DNA of 35,249 nt from an uncultured Granulosicoccaceae bacterium (GTDB lineage: Bacteria; Pseudomonadota; Gammaproteobacteria; Granulosicoccales; Granulosicoccaceae). Below are positions 26,103 through 33,846 of this stretch, piece after piece. Location of the stretch: positions 1 through 35,249 of the forward strand of contig CALLBO010000118.1 in the NCBI GenBank assembly GCA_937998875.1. The letters are read 5' to 3'. The position numbers were made by a program, and so were the translations under genes. Positions within the stretch are counted from its first letter, which is position 1, and every line of letters begins with the position of its first letter. Below the pieces are notes generated by a model. That model was given only the letters and a program-made list of their open reading frames with translations. It was not told where the DNA came from and did not search any database.

Positions 26103-28304
26103 ATGAAGACATTTTTAAAATCAGCGCAACAGCATGGTGAAATTCGGCTCTTTGACCGGCAGTTTGCGCGTCATCTTACTGAACTCAACGGTGCCGAAGT
26201 ACCAGAGTTATTGCTAGCGTCTGCATTGACGAGTTACGGCATTTCCAAAGGTGACACCTGCCTGTTGCTGGACTCGGTTGCAACCAGTTCACTGTATAAA
26301 AACCCTGACTTACGAGTTGTACGTCAGAAGGTGCCACCGGTTGCGAAGTGGCGCAAGGTGTTGCTGGAGCAAAGGGTGGTCACGACACCGCCGGAATCTG
26401 TCGATACAAACGGCGTTGAAGCGGAAGCACCTCTTAGCAACACAGATCTGCAGCCTGCTACACCATTGATTCTTGATGCTGAAAATCGTTTGTATCTTGC
26501 ACGCTACTGGTCTCTCGAGCAGTCACTAATTGCCTCGGTTAAACATTACTTGGATGATAATGCACCGAATGTTGATTTAGTCAGGCTGCGTGTAGCGTTA
26601 GCGAAACTGTTCACTCAGCGCAAAGACGATGATGATGCGACGGACTGGCAGAAGGCTGCGGTCGCTACTTCCGTTTTAAGTAATTTCAGTGTAATTACCG
26701 GCGGGCCTGGAACCGGTAAAACGTATACGGTCACTGCATTGCTTGCAGCGTTGCTTGATCAAGGCATTGCGCCTGAAAAGATTGCACTTGCGGCGCCAAC
26801 AGGCAAAGCATCAACCCGGTTGATGCAGTCTATACAGAACAACCTGTCAACCTTGCTGGAAAAGTTGAATCTCCCTCAAGCGTCCTTTGAAGCGACGACT
26901 TTGCACAAGTTAATTGGTATGAGGCCCGGCAGAGTAAAACCCCGATTCAACAAACAGATGCCCCTGTTATACGATGTTGTGATCATTGACGAGGCATCAA
27001 TGATTGACTTGCCGCTAATGGCAAGAACCTTTGAAGCACTCGCTGATAACGCCCGTATAGTACTGATCGGAGACAAGGATCAGCTGCACTCGGTTGAGTC
27101 CGGGATGGTGTTGGGAGATATTTGCGGTGGTCGCTCGCGGGCTGAGTTGAGTGATCAGCGATGCGAGGAGTTGTTGCAACTCGGGGTAGATGGAATAACG
27201 GCAACTTCCAGTGCGAGTACTGGCCTGAATAGTATCGCCGATCGGATAATCTACCTGGAAAAGAGTCATCGCGTACAGGATGAAGGTGGCATCAGCGCTC
27301 TCGCCAGCGCGGTAAATAAAGGTGATGTTGAGGCTGCATTAACTCTGCTTAACTCAGAGCAGTGGCCCGGCTTATCGATGCTGCCGCAGGAACCTGCAAG
27401 TCTTGAACACATTCTATGTGAACAGGTTTTGCCGGCTTACCGAAAAGTTGCAGCGCCGGGGTCACCTGCTGATGCGCTTGGCAAAATGTCAGATACCGGT
27501 GTGCTGTGTGCGCTACGGCATGGGCCTGCTGGCGCATTGAGAATTAACGCTCGTGTTGAAATGCTGCTGAATGACGATGGGTTGCGTGATTTAAGTGCAA
27601 AGTACTATCACGGGCAGCCGCTGATGATCACCGAGAACAGCAACCCGCAACGTTTGTACAATGGCGATCATGGCCTTGTTTTGTCGGATGAGCACGGTTC
27701 ACTCGCCGTGCACTTTGCGACAGAAGGGGCAGAGCAGGCGAGAGCCATAAGTCCTAACCGACTTCCACAGCATGAAACCTTTTATGCGATGACTATCCAT
27801 AAAAGTCAGGGCTCGGAGTATTCAACGGTTATAGTGGTCTTGCCGGAAACCGATAGCCCGATACTTAGTCGAGAACTTCTTTATACCGCTATCACGCGGG
27901 CGCGAAGCCGGGTAATTGTGATTGCTAACGAGGCACAACTGCGCGCTTGTATTGAAAAGCGTTCGCTGCGTCAATCGGGATTGCGGCATAAGTTCTGGTC
28001 TGGCACTGCAGGGAGTGATGTTGCTGCAAGCGAATTAGCGGGCAAATCACCTGAAGAAATGTCGCTTAATCAAGATAGTCGTACACAGGGTAATCAGGAA
28101 CCACTGAAACCAGTACAAGTTGAACGGGAGCCACATAAACAACAACCCCAAGAAAAACAACCCGAAAAAAAACAACTTGAGCAACCACAATCAGATCAAG
28201 ACCCGGTGTTGCAGACAAAGGATCACAGGCGCGGTGGCAAGAGTTCGACCCGTGAAAACAAAGGCAAGCCTGATTTGCCAACGCAGACCGAGTTGGATTT
28301 TTAG
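26103..28304 (+). CDS. recD: Exodeoxyribonuclease V alpha subunit RecD, with long C-terminal tail
   Basis: This 733-residue SF1B helicase is the 5'-3' motor of RecBCD. It has the N-terminal RecB-binding region (about 1-150), Walker A GGPGTGKT (200-207), VVIIDEASMIDLPLMART with the Walker B DEAS near 294-297, VLIGDKDQLHSVESG, MTIHKSQGSEYSTVIVVLPE (about 563-582) and LLYTAITRARSRVIVI. The core ends near residue 632 (SLRQSGLRHKFW), matching the C-terminus of the 608-residue E. coli protein (RRSGLAALF). About 100 further residues are low-complexity, rich in Gln, Lys, Glu, Pro, and end in QTELDF, which resembles a sliding-clamp-binding motif. The ATG at 26103 has no strong ribosome binding site and lies 21 bp after recB. 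Confidence 0.95.
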   Translation: MKTFLKSAQQHGEIRLFDRQFARHLTELNGAEVPELLLASALTSYGISKGDTCLLLDSVATSSLYKNPDLRVVRQKVPPVAKWRKVLLEQRVVTTPPESVDTNGVEAEAPLSNTDLQPATPLILDAENRLYLARYWSLEQSLIASVKHYLDDNAPNVDLVRLRVALAKLFTQRKDDDDATDWQKAAVATSVLSNFSVITGGPGTGKTYTVTALLAALLDQGIAPEKIALAAPTGKASTRLMQSIQNNLSTLLEKLNLPQASFEATTLHKLIGMRPGRVKPRFNKQMPLLYDVVIIDEASMIDLPLMARTFEALADNARIVLIGDKDQLHSVESGMVLGDICGGRSRAELSDQRCEELLQLGVDGITATSSASTGLNSIADRIIYLEKSHRVQDEGGISALASAVNKGDVEAALTLLNSEQWPGLSMLPQEPASLEHILCEQVLPAYRKVAAPGSPADALGKMSDTGVLCALRHGPAGALRINARVEMLLNDDGLRDLSAKYYHGQPLMITENSNPQRLYNGDHGLVLSDEHGSLAVHFATEGAEQARAISPNRLPQHETFYAMTIHKSQGSEYSTVIVVLPETDSPILSRELLYTAITRARSRVIVIANEAQLRACIEKRSLRQSGLRHKFWSGTAGSDVAASELAGKSPEEMSLNQDSRTQGNQEPLKPVQVEREPHKQQPQEKQPEKKQLEQPQSDQDPVLQTKDHRRGGKSSTRENKGKPDLPTQTELDF

Positions 28305-28336
28305 CCCGTGATTATCTGAACCTTCCAACCAGCACG

Positions 28337-28906
28337 CTAGTTTGTTTGACCATCCACACGGGTTGCCGGTTGTAGCTGGCTTGCAGGTTCATTGGTTGGC
28401 TGCAATGGCTGTTGTTCGGGTGTGGGTTGATCGGCAAGCTGCTGGTCTGTAGGTGTCATCGGCTCTGTTGATTCAGATTGTTCGATAGCAGGTGCAGGGT
28501 TTCCGTTTGGTAAGAATGCAGAGCCGGAGCCACCACTTGCGAGATCGGACTCCGCCGGGATTATGATCAGCTCTTTAATGACATTTTTGCCGTTCTGCGT
28601 TTCGTGAACAATCATGTGGTTGGGGGTTATTTTCGCAATCGCGTTTTCGACGCTGGTCATGCCTACGCTTAAAGTCACTTTCTCGTCAGTTTCAGCAACA
28701 TACTCCACGGGAATGCCGGTGAGGTTTTCCAGTTCCTGAAGTAATTCTTTAAGGCTGGCATTGCTGGCTTCTATTGCAATGTCATCGTCGCTGATATCTA
28801 TGTTGAAACTGTCAGCGAGCGCGCATTGGCTGGTGAACAGAAGACTGAGCAACAAGGTCGTAGTCGCGGAATTGCTCGATACGGTGCGGCTCTTTATGAA
28901 TTTCAT
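28337..28906 (-). CDS. Secreted protein with STN-like (secretin/TonB short N-terminal) domain
   Basis: This 189-residue protein has a signal peptide (residues 1-31, ending SQCALA), then an acidic stretch (DISDDDIAIEA) and a domain with NASLKELLQELENLTGIPVE, VAETDEKVTLSVGMTSVENA and IAKITPNHMIVHE. That is the STN pattern of 'L...L..L....G......V...V.....A...L'. STN domains usually start secretins or TonB-dependent receptors and signal to FecR; here the domain stands alone. The last 65 residues are Pro, Gln, Thr and Glu-rich and probably disordered. I chose the ATG at 28906 because it puts the signal peptide first; a GTG at 28933 is possible. It diverges from fadL and is convergent with recD. 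The exact function is unknown. Confidence 0.65.
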   Translation of the reverse strand: MKFIKSRTVSSNSATTTLLLSLLFTSQCALADSFNIDISDDDIAIEASNASLKELLQELENLTGIPVEYVAETDEKVTLSVGMTSVENAIAKITPNHMIVHETQNGKNVIKELIIIPAESDLASGGSGSAFLPNGNPAPAIEQSESTEPMTPTDQQLADQPTPEQQPLQPTNEPASQLQPATRVDGQTN

Positions 28907-29082
28907 AGCGATGTCGCTTGTTTTGCTTACCACGGGGTTGATTGAGTATAGCTGCTAGCTGCAAATGATGAATAATCGTGCTAACTGTCGCACAGGTGCA
29001 TCCGATCGAGTATCCCGATTTGTTAAGATTGGGAAGTAGCGCAAGCATCTGATAACGAATAACTTTCTAGAGAGAAACGAGT

Positions 29083-30486
29083 ATGCGAAAAACCTGCTTC
29101 TTGATCTGTGCTGTGGCAGCGAGCGAAGCGTCTCTGGCCGGGGGGTTCGCGCTCATCGAGCAAGGGGCTTCCGGTCTCGGCAATGCGTATGCGGGAGCTG
29201 CAGCCGTCACCCAGGATGCCTCGACGGTCTGGTTTAATCCGGCTGGTATGTCGGAACTTAAAGAACGGCAGTTTTTGGGTGCGGCTCATGTAATCGGTGT
29301 GGATGGTGATTTCTCAGACAAAGGCACTACGCTTGGTCAGCAACTTGGGTTGGGTTATGTAGATCCTGCCTTCGGTACCGCAGCAGCGGGTGGTAAAACT
29401 GATGCGAGTGGAACCTCGTTTATTCCGAATCTCTACTACGTCCACCCGCTCAAGCGAAATGTAACGTTGGGTATCGGTTTAAGTGTGCCGTTTGGCAACT
29501 CTACCGACTACGACTCCGGATGGGTTGGCAGATATCAGGCAATTGAGTCTGCTGTGAGCGTTATCGATATAAACCCGTCGATATCGTACAAGGTGAATGA
29601 TCAGCTGAATATTGGTGGTGGTATCAGTATCCAGCGAATGAGCGCTACTCTGGGTAGCGCGGTGGATAATGGTGCGATTTGTTTTGGCGCTGTTCCGGCG
29701 GCGTTTCAGGAAGCCAACTGTCTCTCTGCAGAGTTGCTACCCGGCACGGCGTCGAGTGATGGATCAGTTGACGTTGAGGGTGAGAGCACTGCTATGTCCT
29801 TTAACCTGGGCTTACTCTACAAACCGCGAATCGGAACCAAGCTTGGTCTTGCCTATCGTCACGGTGTAAAGCATGACCTTGAAGGCGATGTCGACTTTAC
29901 CTACAACGCCGGATTGCAGCAGTTGTTTACCGATGCACAAATTCCCCTGCCATTGCCTGACAGTGATGTTACTGCCAAAGCAGATCTGCCTCCCAGTCTG
30001 ATGTTTTCTGCCGCGCACCAGGTGAACGATCAAATCGAAGTACTTGCAGATGCCACCTACACCGGCTGGAGCAGCTTGCCGGAACTGCGCATCACCCGCG
30101 ACAGCGGAGAAGATGTGACGTTAACCAATTTTGGATTTGAAGACGTTTGGCGTTTATCTGCGGGACTTAACTACTCCCACACCGATGCGTTAACGTTCCG
30201 CGCCGGTGTTGCTTATGATGAAGACCCGGTACCGTCCCCTCAGTTGCGTACGGCCAGAATACCCGGTAACGAGCGGGTCTGGGCGGCGTTCGGACTTGGC
30301 TATAAGTTCAGCAACACGGTAGCCTTTGACGTTGGTTTTGCACACTTGATGATCGACGACACACCCTTGGCTAACCCCAGTTTGGCAACGGATGGTACGG
30401 CCTCAACTACCGGAACAACAACACGTGGTGTGTTTGAAACCAGCGCCAATATTTTAAGTGCTCAAGTCACCGTGCAGTTTAACTAG
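29083..30486 (+). CDS. fadL: Outer-membrane long-chain fatty acid transporter, FadL/OmpP1 family
   Basis: This 467-residue protein has a signal peptide (residues 1-19, ending SEASLA), then the FadL N-terminal hatch sequence GGFALIEQGASGLGNAYAGA and AAVTQDASTVWFNPAGM, with the conserved NPAGM. The rest alternates beta strands typical of a 14-strand barrel, and it ends in a C-terminal aromatic strand (VTVQFN) for BAM-dependent insertion. It imports hydrophobic substrates, mainly fatty acids, across the outer membrane. The ATG at 29083 is preceded by AGAGAGAAACGAG. The lipase gene follows after 13 bp, so they form an operon. No FadR-type operator was recognised in the 150-bp upstream gap. Confidence 0.92.
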   Translation: MRKTCFLICAVAASEASLAGGFALIEQGASGLGNAYAGAAAVTQDASTVWFNPAGMSELKERQFLGAAHVIGVDGDFSDKGTTLGQQLGLGYVDPAFGTAAAGGKTDASGTSFIPNLYYVHPLKRNVTLGIGLSVPFGNSTDYDSGWVGRYQAIESAVSVIDINPSISYKVNDQLNIGGGISIQRMSATLGSAVDNGAICFGAVPAAFQEANCLSAELLPGTASSDGSVDVEGESTAMSFNLGLLYKPRIGTKLGLAYRHGVKHDLEGDVDFTYNAGLQQLFTDAQIPLPLPDSDVTAKADLPPSLMFSAAHQVNDQIEVLADATYTGWSSLPELRITRDSGEDVTLTNFGFEDVWRLSAGLNYSHTDALTFRAGVAYDEDPVPSPQLRTARIPGNERVWAAFGLGYKFSNTVAFDVGFAHLMIDDTPLANPSLATDGTASTTGTTTRGVFETSANILSAQVTVQFN

Positions 30487-30499
30487 TTTGGGGCTCAAC

Positions 30500-32530
30500 A
30501 TGAAAACTAACCTGAAAATACTTTCGGCTATCAGTTGCCTTGTCATTAGTGCATGTTCTGATCCGACCGATTTCGACTTTGATCGCAGTCTGGAAGCAGT
30601 TGACGCGGGGCGCGAAGCCATTGCCGCGCTCGAAGCAGATGCGCCATCCGAGGCAGTCTTTGATCCGGCTAATGCAGAAATACCTTTTCCAAACACTTTA
30701 CTGTTTGGTGACGATGGCACCCTAAACGTACCCATAGGCGATGTCGCGGAAGATGATTTCAGTTCACCTGCCGTGGCACTGAACACCCTCGATGGTTTTT
30801 CAACCACGCAGCCTGTGACTACAGATTTCTCCAAACCAATTGATCAGTCGAGTGTGATTCTTGGTGAATCTGTTTTTGCCTTCAAGGTAGTTACCGATGA
30901 TCGTGGCCTGGTGACCAGCGTTGAACGTGAGCTCAGCAGCAGTGAAATCTCGGCTGTTGTGGTCGATGAGTCTACTATTGCTTTCGCACCGCGAGTTCCA
31001 CTGGCTGAAAGTTCCGACTATTTATTCGTAGTCAGCAACGCCGTGTCTGGTCCTGAAGGTCCGGTGAATGCTGGCCGAACCTTTCGTCTTGTGTCTGGGT
31101 CGATTCCGTTAACCGGTGATATTGTTGGCGCGCTTGAGCCGTTGCGAATTTCGGTTAACGCCATGCTGGCTGCCTTGGACGGACAGGTTGAGGCCGCTAA
31201 TGTCGTACAGGCATGGACCACGCGAACACAATCTATTACACCGGTGCTGGAATCAGTGGCGAGCAGTTCTCAACAGGGTGGTGTAATCACGTTAGCACCA
31301 ACAATGATGAGCACAAGTGCCATCAACCCAGCGTCACCCGGCCGTGCCGATGTCTATATCGGTTCACTGGAGGTGCCGTATTATCTTCAGGCGCCAGCCA
31401 ATGCCAATGATCCTGCAGGCATCACCAGTTTTTGGCGTGGTGAGAATGACACCTTCTTAACTGCGCAAAATGCGGTGCCGGTTGCTACCAGTCTTCAGAC
31501 TATTCCGGTGCTGATGTCAGTGCCAAATGCAGCTTCTGGTCAGGTCGTGCCGAACACCGGCTGGCCGGTAGCGATTTTTATTCATGGTATCCTTGGAGAC
31601 AGAACTAACATGCTCGCGCTTGCCGATAGCATGGCGTCGGTAGGCTTTGCCGTTATAGCGATTGATCAGGCGATGCACGGAATCACCGATCCGGACAACG
31701 ATCTGCATGCGGCCAATACTCCCTTCCCGAATATCAGGGAGCGTACTTTCGGGATTGATCTGGCAAACAATGAAACCCTGGCACCCGGACCGGACGGTGT
31801 GGTTGATTTCAGCGGCATGCACTTTTACTCGCCGCGAGCTCTGCTGACCACTCGTGACAATCTGCGCCAGAGCGTTGCCGATTTTCTAATGCTCAGTGCC
31901 AGTATTCAAAACATCGCCAGTGTACCGGTTGATGCAAGTCGTAAGGCGCTTATCGGTCATTCACTGGGTGGTACGACTGCGACAATGGTAGCAGCGTTTG
32001 ATAATACACTGGCATCGGTGAGTCTCGGTATGCCGGCGGCCGGACTGGCGCAAACCACCTTCAACTCTCAATCTCCCAACATTGGTGATCCGATCAGAAA
32101 CGGCCTTACTGCTGCTGCAATCGCTGAGGGTTTTGAGGCAGATTCTCCTGAAGCAGCAGCTTTTATAGCGAGCTTTCTGGGTGCTGCCCAAACTGTCGCA
32201 GACCCGGCTGATCCACTCAACTTTGCTTCAATGGTGAACACACCGGTTCATATGATTGAAGTCATTGGCGACGCGACGGTTCCAAATCTGGTGCCCGATA
32301 CGCTTGCAGGTACAGAAGTTTTGGCCGCATTGATGGGGCTTACCTCTGTGACAGCAGATGCCAACAGCTCTGGTATAGTAAGATTTATCGCTGGCGATCA
32401 CGTGTCTTTGTTATCACCGGCTGCCAGCGTCCCTGCAACGCAGGAAATGCAGAGACAGGTCGCGACCTTTGCTTCTTCTGCGGGAGCGCTTATCAGTATT
32501 ACCGATACTTCAGTGATTCAAACTCAGTAA
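30500..32530 (+). CDS. Surface lipoprotein (lyso)phospholipase, Pla-1/cef (VolA-like) family
   Basis: This 676-residue lipoprotein has signal MKTNLKILSAISCLVISAC with Cys19 in an ISAC lipobox and Ser at +2, which favours the outer membrane. An N-terminal lipase domain (DPANAEIPFPNTLLFGDDGT, about 54-73) is followed by an Ig-like region, then an alpha/beta hydrolase: IFIHGILGDR, the nucleophile elbow GHSLGG (Ser488), and probable Asp591 (VIGDATVPN) and His634 (GDHVSL). In Vibrio cholerae VolA is a surface-exposed lysophospholipase co-expressed with FadL; the same arrangement here, 13 bp after fadL, supports fatty acid scavenging. The start was set at 30500 because it puts the lipobox first; a longer frame overlaps fadL. 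Substrate range is inferred. Confidence 0.88.
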   Translation: MKTNLKILSAISCLVISACSDPTDFDFDRSLEAVDAGREAIAALEADAPSEAVFDPANAEIPFPNTLLFGDDGTLNVPIGDVAEDDFSSPAVALNTLDGFSTTQPVTTDFSKPIDQSSVILGESVFAFKVVTDDRGLVTSVERELSSSEISAVVVDESTIAFAPRVPLAESSDYLFVVSNAVSGPEGPVNAGRTFRLVSGSIPLTGDIVGALEPLRISVNAMLAALDGQVEAANVVQAWTTRTQSITPVLESVASSSQQGGVITLAPTMMSTSAINPASPGRADVYIGSLEVPYYLQAPANANDPAGITSFWRGENDTFLTAQNAVPVATSLQTIPVLMSVPNAASGQVVPNTGWPVAIFIHGILGDRTNMLALADSMASVGFAVIAIDQAMHGITDPDNDLHAANTPFPNIRERTFGIDLANNETLAPGPDGVVDFSGMHFYSPRALLTTRDNLRQSVADFLMLSASIQNIASVPVDASRKALIGHSLGGTTATMVAAFDNTLASVSLGMPAAGLAQTTFNSQSPNIGDPIRNGLTAAAIAEGFEADSPEAAAFIASFLGAAQTVADPADPLNFASMVNTPVHMIEVIGDATVPNLVPDTLAGTEVLAALMGLTSVTADANSSGIVRFIAGDHVSLLSPAASVPATQEMQRQVATFASSAGALISITDTSVIQTQ

Positions 32531-32544
32531 ATCGGTAATTCCTG

Positions 32545-32826
32545 ATGGCAAAAAGCAGCAGCAAGAAAACCGGTTGGGGTTTCAAAGTGATCGCGGTGGT
32601 ATCAACTGTCGCCGCAATCGCTTTGATTTTTGGCCTGAGTTTTTCCGCCAGCGGTAACGAGATACGCTCAATAGTAAGGGCGATGATACCTGTTGGCAGT
32701 GGCGTACTTGCAGCGGGCTTGCTAGGTAAAATAGGCCGCCTTGATGGATCCCGCTGGCAGATCTATGTCACGGTATTATTGTTGGCGGTGGTTATGGTCT
32801 GGCTGAAAATTGCGGGAATATTTTAA
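32545..32826 (+). CDS. Small membrane protein, unknown function, in the fadL-lipase operon
   Basis: This 93-residue protein has a charged N-terminus (MAKSSSKKTGWG) and three probable membrane segments: about residues 13-33 (KVIAVVSTVAAIALIFGLSF), a weaker one near 45-60 (MIPVGSGVLAAGLLG) and 72-92 (IYVTVLLLAVVMVWLKIAGI). The ends are short. It starts 15 bp after the lipase stop and reads the same way, so it is almost surely co-transcribed. I do not recognise a family. It might be a partner of lipid uptake or an unrelated rider; nothing in the sequence decides this. Confidence 0.6.
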   Translation: MAKSSSKKTGWGFKVIAVVSTVAAIALIFGLSFSASGNEIRSIVRAMIPVGSGVLAAGLLGKIGRLDGSRWQIYVTVLLLAVVMVWLKIAGIF

Positions 32827-32838
32827 GTTTTTGGCCAA

Positions 32839-32854
32839 CGCGGCAATGGCCGCG
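32839..32854. terminator. Hairpin between convergent genes, possible terminator
   Basis: CGCGGC (32839-32844) and GCCGCG (32849-32854) are perfect arms with an AATG loop, between the stops of two convergent genes. T-rich runs lie on both sides (TTTTTGG to the left, TATTTTATTTTT to the right) but not directly adjoining, so it is a moderate bidirectional terminator candidate. Confidence 0.45.
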
Positions 32855-32870
32855 CTGACGCTTTAGTATT

Positions 32871-33470
32871 TTATTTTTCAAGCTGCTGCTGAACCGCTTT
32901 CGCGCCTTCTACAATCGCAGCTTTTGCCTTGTCTGTCGTTTCACCCGCGAGTTCTTTGGCACGCGCCACTGCTTCAGAGTCTTTGATTTGCGTGGCTACT
33001 TCTCCTGCCTTCGCTTTAGCTTCACCGGCAAGCTCTGTAGCTTTGTCCTTAGCGTCATTCGCCAGCGCTTTAGCATCTTCCGCGGCGGCAGCTGCCTGTT
33101 GCTTTGTTTCTTCTGCGGTTTCTTTCAGTACTACTTTGCTGGATGCCAGTGATGCGCGCATCAGATCTTTACTACCCATTTTCACACCATCAATGGTGAC
33201 TTCCTTTGGTGATGATACATATGTGCCACCTGTTGTATCAGCGGCAAAAACACACAGGGCCTCGCTTGAAACACCGTCAGTTGTGTAGGGCAGCGCCATA
33301 CGCAATTCTCTATTGTTCTTGGATTCTCGAATCTCTCCGAATTCAACGTCACCGGGGAGCACGTTGGCGGTAATTTTCATACACATATCAAGTTGGGGAT
33401 TGCCAGTCGGACTACAGGCAGCCATTACAACGGATGTGGTGATGGCAAGTGCAATGCGTGGGTAGATCAT
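32871..33470 (-). CDS. Lipoprotein with Ala/Lys/Glu-rich helical tail
   Basis: This 199-residue protein has a lipobox signal (MIYPRIALAITTSVVMAAC, Cys19). Its N-terminal half (20-110) is a compact domain with two Cys (DMCMK, ALCVF) and no family I recognise. The C-terminal part (about 113-199) is a long Ala, Lys, Glu-rich amphipathic segment, for example EDAKALANDAKDKATELAGE and AKAKAGEVATQIKDSEA, with an approximate 11-residue periodicity like LEA-type or apolipoprotein-like helices. It may bind membrane or peptidoglycan, or act as a stress protein. I set the start at 33470, which has GGAG nine bases upstream; a longer frame adds six residues. Confidence 0.7.
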   Translation of the reverse strand: MIYPRIALAITTSVVMAACSPTGNPQLDMCMKITANVLPGDVEFGEIRESKNNRELRMALPYTTDGVSSEALCVFAADTTGGTYVSSPKEVTIDGVKMGSKDLMRASLASSKVVLKETAEETKQQAAAAAEDAKALANDAKDKATELAGEAKAKAGEVATQIKDSEAVARAKELAGETTDKAKAAIVEGAKAVQQQLEK

Positions 33471-33846
33471 CAATAACTCCAAAAACAAAATGCGGGTTGC
33501 TAACTTATCATGCAGGTAAACTATACCGTGCAGTGCAGCGATGATTCTAACCGGAATATAATTGCCGGTATATATAATCCGGGCAGTGTATTCTGCTGTC
33601 GTAATGTGGTGTAAATGTCTGTTAACACACAGTCTATTTGTTGAAGTGCAATTGATGGTTCTAAAAGCTTATTGGAAGTGTTAAAAGCGAAGCGCTAAAT
33701 CAATAGTGGGGAAATGTTGTCTCTGATGAACCAACAGTCCTAAACTGAAGCCCACCCGTATGGATGTGGTTATTTGCGAGCAAGCACCACCTGCCATGTC
33801 ACGCCTGATCTGATATCGAGATCAAAAATAGATGGACTAGTAATTA
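33471..33846. other. Intergenic region, about 375 bp
   Basis: This lies between a leftward lipoprotein gene and a rightward transporter and should carry both promoters. It is AT-rich, with TATAAT-like hexamers at 33557-33562 and 33573-33578 and an inverted repeat ACCGG (33550-33554) / CCGGT (33565-33569) around the first. No coding frame or RNA gene could be supported. The exact promoters are not resolved. Confidence 0.4.

Noticed and set aside
26984..27269. Leftward frames inside recD
   Set aside because: They oppose the helicase core of RecD and have no similarity to any protein.
17074..28304. A joint defence island of the hydantoinase-like gene with recCBD
   Set aside because: A 140-bp gap with its own promoter candidate separates them, and recCBD is a normal housekeeping set; nothing links the functions.
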